Assembly: GCA_963556495.2 (NCBI GenBank)
Contig: OY747716.1
Coordinates: forward strand, 48,852,318 to 48,916,317
Direction: 5' to 3'
Source: Valencia hispanica
Taxonomy: Eukaryota; Chordata; Actinopteri; Cyprinodontiformes; Valenciidae
DNA: 64,000 nt
Shown here: positions 53,616-62,600 of the stretch, piece by piece
Layout of the letters: each line of letters begins with the position of its first letter
Position numbering within the stretch: position 1 is the stretch's first letter
Notes under the pieces: generated by a model
What the model was told of the DNA's origin: nothing
The model's database searches: none
What the model saw: only the letters and a program-made list of their open reading frames with translations
Translations under genes and position numbers: made by a program

Positions 53616-56600
53616 GGTGTGATGCTGCTGATCAGCCTCAGCATCATGTTTATGTTCTACATTGGATTACTCCCCGGGCGAGACCCATTCCGAGAGCACA
53701 ATTATTATTATTTATTAGTCATTTCACACCATTCAGAAAAACGTGCAGGAATTTATTAATAATATTATGAATGAGATGAACGTATTTGGAAGAAAGTCGA
53801 GGTCGCCCTGCTCCTTCCATTTGGGCATCGGTTTGTTTTTTAAATTGCTGGGGACAATAATCATAAACATGAGTGTGGTTTGAAGATCGCTGGGGACAAT
53901 AAATGTATTGTCTATAACTATTCATATAGAGGTATTCATCCTTTTGACGCTTTATTACAATATCCACTGCGGTGTAATAACAGGTGTCAAAAGTTCAAAG
54001 CATGTTGGTCTTTTATTTTGTTTTTAAAACAACTCTGAAAACCACCACTAGACTTTTGTCTGGGAAGGATCATTATCATCGTAGCACAAAAAACAATGTT
54101 GGCTACATTAATAATATATTCACCCCAGAGGCATTTCCCGTCCAACCCTTCAACTTCAACTGTAACTTCACTATAGTTCTGCATAACATAAATATCAGCT
54201 GTGCAACATTCCAGAGAAATAAAAAGGGAAATGATTCATTGTAATATAAATCAGGGGTCACGTTATTTTCCGTCTTCAACCTTTTTCTTCTTCTTTTGTT
54301 TTAAAACATTGACAGAAAAATCCGAAGCGCGTCCATCATTTTGACAGTTTACACTTCACATCCCTGAAAACTTGGTGCAGAAGTGCAGATAGAGAGTTCA
54401 TGTAGCTGAACCAATCAAAAAAAGATTCTATGAGAGCATCTGACTGATCATCATCTCAGACCTGGACACTCAACGCATCGCTATGTGAGAGCTCAGCTGA
54501 CAGCAGCATGGGGGGAGCGTGAAGCTGCGGCGGACACAGACCCATTATTTAAATGAACGGCCGGGTTGGATCTGGATTTGATCTGGAGATAACTGGGGGT
54601 TGGTAAATTGGACTAGTGCAGGACTCTGCAACAATAAACCCTATACTTATATTGCAATTGTTTTGTATTTAAAACATACCTGAGAGAAATTAGATATGCA
54701 AGGAGAAATTCTTGGGGAAACAATATTTAGTTTTATGCAGCTTTGAAGATGAACCGATCGCAAAAATTGTTGCCTGACTGGGAAATGGGCTAAAATATGG
54801 CTAAATTCACACAGTGTGTGCCCACCTTACCTCCTGGGGGAAACCTGCACAGACCTGCACCATCTGTGCATAAATGCATGGAACAGGTAACGCCAATCAT
54901 ACGCCGTTTAAAACTGATGTTGTATAATCACATCAGCACCTTGTCAGCAAATAGGGGCGCCTGGAGCTGCAGGTGGCGCCAATTTACCAACTCCCCACAC
55001 AGAGCATAGATGATAGGAAACCGCAAATCTTTTTCTTTTTTTTTTTTTGTCAGAGCTCATGCTGCCTCCTTTGTGTCATGATGAATAAATGTGCCCCAGG
55101 CGGCTGCCAAAAACCGCCTCGGTTTAAGACCTCAGTGAGAATGTTGGTTCTGGTTTTTTGTTTCTGATTAGCCACTGAAACACTCTATTCAGATGGGAGA
55201 AATGTAGCTTGCAGCCCCACCTGCTGACCACACCACCCTCAGCTCTGTTTACTCCACCCGGCTGAGGAACCAAGTGGTTCTCTACCGGTACGGTTTATCT
55301 CCAGAACCTCAGCATTTTCTCAGCACCAGAAGGTCCAACATGTTTTAATCTGATCAGCTCTGAGCATCCAGACAGACACGCTGGTTTGTCCTCTAGTGCT
55401 TCACAGTGACAGGACGAGCTAAAGCAGGTTCACAGTGATCAACTAGAAACAGGATAGTAGAAGCTACAAAGCCCTGATTTATCCCTGAGCCTGTCTGATA
55501 ACACACAGCAGATGAAACCAGCTCTCCGCCCTCCATTCACCACTAACCCCATCTGCATTTACTGCAGAACGCAACCCGAGTCCAGCCAATAACGGCGCTC
55601 TACAGGTTGGAGTATCAACGTCCAGAAGGAAGAACTAAATCATGTCCCCATAGAGCTGTCAGAGTTATCCACCACGAGACACTGAGAGCAATTCATTCAA
55701 TTCAGTTTATTTCTATAGCACCAATCCACAACAGATGTCATCTCAAGGCACTTTACAAGAAAAATCCTTTCAATTTAATCAGTTTAAAGTTTTCTATCTA
55801 AGGAATCCCAGCAGATTAACTTTCAGCGTTCTCTCCTCCTGAACCAACATGTAGAGTCAGCAGACAGTCGCCTGCTGACTTCACAGCAATCCCTCATACT
55901 GAGCAAGCATGTAGCGACGGTGGAGAGGAAAAACTCCCCTTTAACAGGAAGAAACCTCCAACAGAACCAGGCTCAGTAGGAGCGGCCATCTGCCATGACC
56001 GTCTGGGGGTTTGAGAAGACAGAGCAGAGACACAGAAGGAACAGAAGATCTGATGTAAGAGAACTTTCTATGTTACAGAAAGTAAAAAGTTGACAGTAGG
56101 AGAGGGAGAACCAGGGTGGTTCTGGTTCTGGACACTTTGGCTGATCCGGGATAAATGACAGGATGTAACCCTGAGGCTCTAGAAACACAAACTGCTATAT
56201 GACCAATCAGCACACAGCATGTTTGGAGAGGCTGGAAGCACCAAGACTGCTAGTTTAAAGTCTAGGGAGTTTCTGCTAACAGCTAGCGTCAGATTTTTAC
56301 TAATGATTCAGCTCCGCTTATTTAGATATATGAAGGTCACCCGAAGGGAGCTGCAGTATGAGACATAGATCAACACAGATAGATGGGACCACAGGACAAG
56401 TGTTGGAGGTAGACGCTGTGTAAATCTGGTCAGATTACATTTCAGCAGCAGGAAGGATCCAGAACCCAAGCAGAGAGAACGGAGACTAGAAGCTCGCTGA
56501 CCTGTACCACCAGGCAGAAGGTGGAGATGATGGAGCTGGGCCCCTGAGGGATTGACCAGTACGTGGAACATCACTGCAGTGATGAAAGCATGAATGAACC

Positions 56601-59600
56601 TTTCTGGGCTGACTGATTCTGCAGCTTCTCCTGCATTGAAACCTGCATCATGTCTGACATCCTAGCAGTGGGCTAAATTGTTCTCAGCCAGGTGTTTTCT
56701 GAGCTCTAACTCCAACACAGAGCTGCTACGGCAACCCCATTAGGTCAAACCTGCCTGACGGCCACTAGGTGCCATCAGAGTTTAAACAACATGGTGGAGG
56801 CATCACTTCATGCTAGATAGAGTAGACATGTGATGAGCACATGTTGGAGAGGTCTTTGTTGAGCTTCGCCTCTTTTACAGACAGAGAACATGTTCTGGTG
56901 CTGGAACCTGATGCAGTGCTGCAGCTTAAATCCCATAATAGTCATGTTAGGAGTCAGTCTACAGGAAAGATCAGCCATCATAGAGGAAGATGAAGTTCTG
57001 TAGAATCAGGGAGTGTCCATAGTACTCCACGGTGTTCCACAGGGATGCGTTCTTAGGCCTTTTGGAGCCATTTTCCAGAAACAGAATTTCATGTAACTTA
57101 TCTGCTAAATCAAACTTTATTTATAAAGCGCTTTTCATACAAACATTGAAACTCAAAGTGCTTTACAGACTAAAATGACCCCACATAAACACCCCCCACC
57201 CCAATTCATCTCTCTGGTTAGGGTCAACTAACCCAGGGTCAGGTTACCTCTGGGTTAATTAACTCTGACCCAGAGTTAATTAACCCAGGGTTAGGTTAAC
57301 TGTGGGTCAGAGTTAACCTGACACCAGAGTTAATTGACCCAGAGTTAACCAACTAATTTCTATTCTCTGGCGTTTAACTCAGACGCTAACCGACACTCTC
57401 ACTTTATTGTATTTATTGTTCTTATTATTCTTTTGTGTTGCTTTATATGTAAATATAGCAGGACATGGGTTACCTGCAGATGTGACACACCCTGCAGTCG
57501 GGACACTGCCATCCGGCCCGGAGCAGGGGGGAGGGGCTCAGAGCTGGGTTCAGGCAGCTGCCATGGTAACAGTTACCACAGCAACAGCACATCAACAAGC
57601 CGCTGTCCTCAGTCTTGGCCGAACACAACACGCACCACGACGAGCCTGCACAGACAAAGGTTAGCATGTTTCTCTTAGAAAGGCGGAGCTCCGGGAGGCG
57701 GGGCACGGGGAGCCACACCTCCGTCTCTCTGGAAGGTGACTGAAAACTGACAGGTGAGCTCCGTCTCTCTGGAAGGCGGGGTTCCAGGAGGCAGGGCTCC
57801 GGGAGGCGTACCTGGGCGAGCGTGTCTCGGGCACAGTGTGAGTCTCTGGTTCCAGTTCTGTTGAGCACCAGCAACAGCGGCACAGGGGAAGTGGTAGCTC
57901 CGCCAACATCCCGTCTCCTGGCAACGCAGCGAAGCACCAAGGCGTCGGCAGTACCCACACACCTGGACAGGTGAAAGAGAGGGCGGGGTTTAGACAAGAT
58001 GTGGAGGCCAGTAAGTCAGATCGGGTGTGATTGATCCAGACTTTGACTAGACCTGATGGAAGGACCTGGTCACCATCAGCAGGCAGGTTTACAGAATCAG
58101 TGACTAGTCATTAGATAATATTGATAGATTAACAATCACTAACTGCAGCCCTCATCATCATCCCTCTAGCACCGTGCTTTATAGTAGCGCTGTCTGTGCT
58201 GATCTGCTGGGTTTGGTTCTTTCCATCCTGGTCCACCGTCTCCTATCTGGTCTCCTCTGTCCATCATTGTCCCAGAAGTCTCGTCTTCCATCCATATGAA
58301 GCTCTGCTAACATCAGTCCTGCTGCCATCTTGTTTCTCCTTCCAACACTTCCAAGCAGCCATACTGGTTCAGGGTCATGACCTTTAACCTGCTAACTGCG
58401 GCCTGGAGTGTGTGAGGTGCTTTCCACATGACTAAACCTGTAAATCACCTGAACCCTCATCATCCAGCTACCTGTCGGAAACTCACCTGAGTGCTTCCTA
58501 AGTCGATGGCTTTGTCCACGTAGAGTAATGATCGGCCATCGCCTTGCCGCACGCCTTCTGACCAGGCGGCACACTGCAGGTGAGCGCAGCACTGACCTGC
58601 ACACAGAGCCAGGTAAGCACAGGGAGGAGGAGACAGAGGCGGAGGAGGAGGAGCATCACGAGGGATACCTGTAGGGTCGAACAGTGATTGGACGTTGATG
58701 TCGTGTGGAAGGCCGATGGGTCCAAGCTGCTTCATGAACTCTGAGGAAGACTCGTCTTCTGAAAGAGCGACAGAGAGAAACCGTCACTGACCTGCAGGTA
58801 GTGACCACCTGATCATCAGGTGATCACCCTAACCCCGATCACCTGATGATCAGGTGATGATCAGGTGCTGATCAGGTCCTATTTGTCAGATGGACAAGTA
58901 CTCACCACTCTGTGCTGGGCTGCTGCATCTGAAAACAAAGATCAGCGGATGAATCAATTTCTTCTTCTTAGTGTCAAAAATCAACAGGAAGTGAGGTCAC
59001 TTACGTGGGCGGCGCCAAGTCGCTACGGTAGCAGTGGTCATGGCAGTCGTCGTCCCGGTCGGAGGAGGCGCGGCGGTTCAGGATGTGGAGCGGGATGTAG
59101 CCCGGCGTCGGGCCGAACACCACCAAGCGGCCCTGGCCCAGAGGAGGCTGATCGCCGCGGTAACAGAAGGCACACTGCTTCAGCCTGCAGGACGACGGGT
59201 GAGGACAGGTGAAGAGGACAGGTGAAGAAGACAGGTGAAGTAGGACAGGTGAAGTAGGACAGGTGAGGAGGACAGGTGAGGAGGACAGGTAAAGAGGACA
59301 GGTGAGGAGGACAGGTAAAGAGGACAGGTGAGGAGGACAGGTAAAGAGGACAGGTGAGGAGGACGACGACAGGTGAGGAGGAAAGGTGAGGAGGAGGACA
59401 ACGACGACGACGACAGGTGAGGACGACAGGTGAGGAGGACAGGTGAGGAGGACAGGTGAGGAGGACAGGTAAAGAGGACAGGTGAGGAGGACAGGTAAAG
59501 AGGACAGGTGAGGAGGACAGGTAAAGAGGACAGGTGAGGAGGACAGGTGAGGAGGACAGGTGAGGAGGAGGACGACAGGTGAGGAGGAAAGGTGAGGAGG

Positions 59601-62600
59601 AGGACGACAGGTGAGGAGGAAAGGTGAGGAGGAGGACGACAGGTGAGGAGGAAAGGTGAGGAGGAGGATGACAGGTGAGGACGACAGGTGAGGACGACAG
59701 GTGAGGACGACAGGTGAGGACGACAGGTGAGGAGGAGGACGACAGGTGAGGAGGAGGACGACAGGTGAGGAGGAGGACGACAGGTGAGAACAGGTAAAGA
59801 GGACAGGTGAGGAGGAGGACGACAGGTGAGGAGGAAAGGTGAGGAGGACAGGTGAAGACGAGGAAGACAAGTGAGGACGAGGAAGACAGGTGAGGACGAC
59901 AGGTGAGGAGGTGATATATTATTAAAAAGACTGGAGAGCTGGGTCGGACTCTCTGGTACAGGACTTGGCTGGTTTGAGTCTTACCTAAAGAACAGGGACT
60001 TCTTTGTTTCAATGGGAAACTTTTCATCAGAACGAACAGAAATCACATGTGGGGTGCCCCAGGGCTCCATCCTGGGGCCCCTCTTATTTAATATCTACAT
60101 GCTCCCACTAGCCCAGATTATAACAACCAATAAGATTAGCTGCCATAACTATGCAGATGATACTCAGCTCTACATTACGATGTCACCAGGTGACTTTGAA
60201 CCCATCCAGTAAATGCATCGAGCAAATCAATGGATGGAAACAAAACAGAAGTAAAAAGCACTCAGAGATTTTATTTTAACCCCTGCTGATGTAACACACC
60301 TTGCATTGACTTGTTGTTGAAAGTGAGCTATACAAATAAAGTTTCCTTCCCTTCTATCCAGAACCACCTGGTCCAGGATACAGCTGGTCCAGAACTACTT
60401 ACCCAGAAGTGATACACAACTCCCTGATCTAGAATCTGTTCTAGGACCGTATTATCCAGAACCTTTTCTCCTACAAACCATTTAAACAGATCGTTTTTTT
60501 CTAGAATCCTAATCTAGGACAAAGGGATCCATAATCATTTGGTTCTGACCCGCCTGATCAAGAACCAGGAGACATCTCCAGGCGATTGGAGAACTCAAAC
60601 CAAACCACAGCCTGATGTCCGACCCACTACTGCACCAGAACCACAAGGTTCTCCCCGGCCTTCTGTAGAGGCAGAGAAGTTCCTGGTTGGCCAATCAGGA
60701 GCAGCGGGGAAGGAGTGTTTCAAAGGAAACTCACCGTTTTTTGGCGTGTCCAAGGCTGGGGGTGGGCGACCCCCCCGAGTCCTCTGATGGGGAATGCTGG
60801 AACAGGGGGGACAGGGAGTCCTCGTCCTCGTCGTCCAGCTGCAGGCCGAGGGACGCCGAAACACTGGAGCGGGGACTCTGCGCCGGATTCTCCTCTGGCG
60901 GGCCAACACCATAACCCTGGTCAGGCTCCATGGGGGCGGGGCTATGGCTGGAGCTGGGCCGGTCGTCCTCCCCTGGTCCAGGGTCCGATCTGTAGTCTGG
61001 GGACGGGGGGCAGAGCTGAGGGTCGTCCCCAGGGATGAGTTCTGGGAGTGGTTCAGCTACAGCCGGATCCGTCTGGTCTTCCTCCTTAGAACAGGGCGTT
61101 GGTACTGTAGGCTCAGGTTCTGGCTCAGGACGGGGACTGGCCTGGCTAGGTTCAGGGTCCGGTTCTGGGTTTGTGTGGGACTTGCGCCTGGAGGCGGACC
61201 GCCGGCGCCCTGCAGGCTTCACTGCCTTGGGTTCTGTGGAGATCAAAAAGAGAACACAAAGTCATAATTGGGTTCTCCAGAACCTAAACGTCTCATCAAC
61301 ACCCACCTGTCTTCTTCTGGGGCCGCTTCTTCTCTGCTGTAACCCTGCTCTCTTCATCCTCTACCTGGGCTCTTCCTCGGCTCCGCCCCCTGCAGGAACA
61401 CAGGTCAACAGGTAGCGTTAACATTGCTACAGTCTGGCAGTAAGGGTCCGTGGCACGCCGCATTGATGCAGTAATACAGGCAAAAGGAGCCCAGACCAAC
61501 AACTGAGAGCAGAGGAATTAAATCTGATCAGATCAAAATAATCACAACTAGAAATAAAGGCTGGAAATACTGACTCTATATGGCATAAATCTATGATAAA
61601 CGCATTTCATTTCCAGGAATAAGGGATGGACCTCCACGGTTACCATGGTTACACATTTAAATATTTATGAATTCACTATTATTATTTTAAGGCCATTATT
61701 TTAGGTAGCAAACAGGTCAGTTAATAATGGATGGATGGATGGATGGATGGATGAATGGATGGATGACAGACGGATGGATAGATGAACAGATGGATGGACT
61801 GATGAACAGATGAATGAATGGATGAACAGATAAATGAATAGATAAATGAATGGATGAACCGGTGGTTTGATCCCAGACCCCTGAGTGTAGCTTCATTCCC
61901 CTCTGAGGTACATTGGGGTGTTTCCATCCCCTATTGGGGTTCTGATGGTTTCGGACCTCCCGGCGTGACTCGGGCCAGAAACCCATCAGAACCAGGGAGC
62001 TAAACTCAACAAGTCAGGAGCTGATCCGACCTAAGGAAGAACCAGAACCTGGTTCTGCTCTCACTCCCTCAGAAACAGCTGAAGCACATGACCAGAGTGA
62101 CATCAGTCTGCATGCTAACCCCCCCCTCCATTACCCATCATGCACCTCACCACTTCCTCTCAACAGTCTGACCACAGTCATACCTCTGTGACCCTGACTC
62201 CGACTCAGCGTTGCGGTACTATTGCAGTAATATTACTATTAAACATGCCGTCATGAATTCAGCAATATTCTCGCCTGGCCATGTCGCCACGGCGCATTCA
62301 TAAGAAACACTGTGGGGGGGAAATTACCGTGATATGCCGCCGCAGAGTGTCTTTTAAAAACGCCTGTTGAGAAAAAAAGACTGCAGGCATTGGAGTCCGG
62401 CCAGTTTCAGATGTTTCCGCTCCATCGCTGCTAATTCAGATGGTTCAACTGCTTCTCCAGTGGCTCTGTTCTGCAGAGGTTCTGCTAATGATCCACCATT
62501 TGATCCAGGTGAGCAGAACCAGGGAAGGGTCTGGAACATGCAGGGACCCGGGCCTGGAGGAGGGACTCTGGACACTCCTAATCCCTCAATCACATTCTAC

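Larger units (their letters stand above)
53577..57473. other. Intron 9 of kmt2c
   Basis: About 3.9 kb. A (GA)n tract at 53590-53615 follows exon 10 upstream; 53700-54350 is AT-rich; a dispersed repeat occupies 55690-56090; 57085-57180 resembles a fish retroposon 3' region (tttataaagcgcttttcata); 57200-57360 is built of gggttaa/ttaaccc motifs. No gene is supported. Confidence 0.5.

Noticed and set aside
59001..60027. Minus-strand frames of 289 and 329 codons
   Set aside because: Pyrimidine-rich minisatellite translated in off-frames; only 59005-59184 is a real exon.
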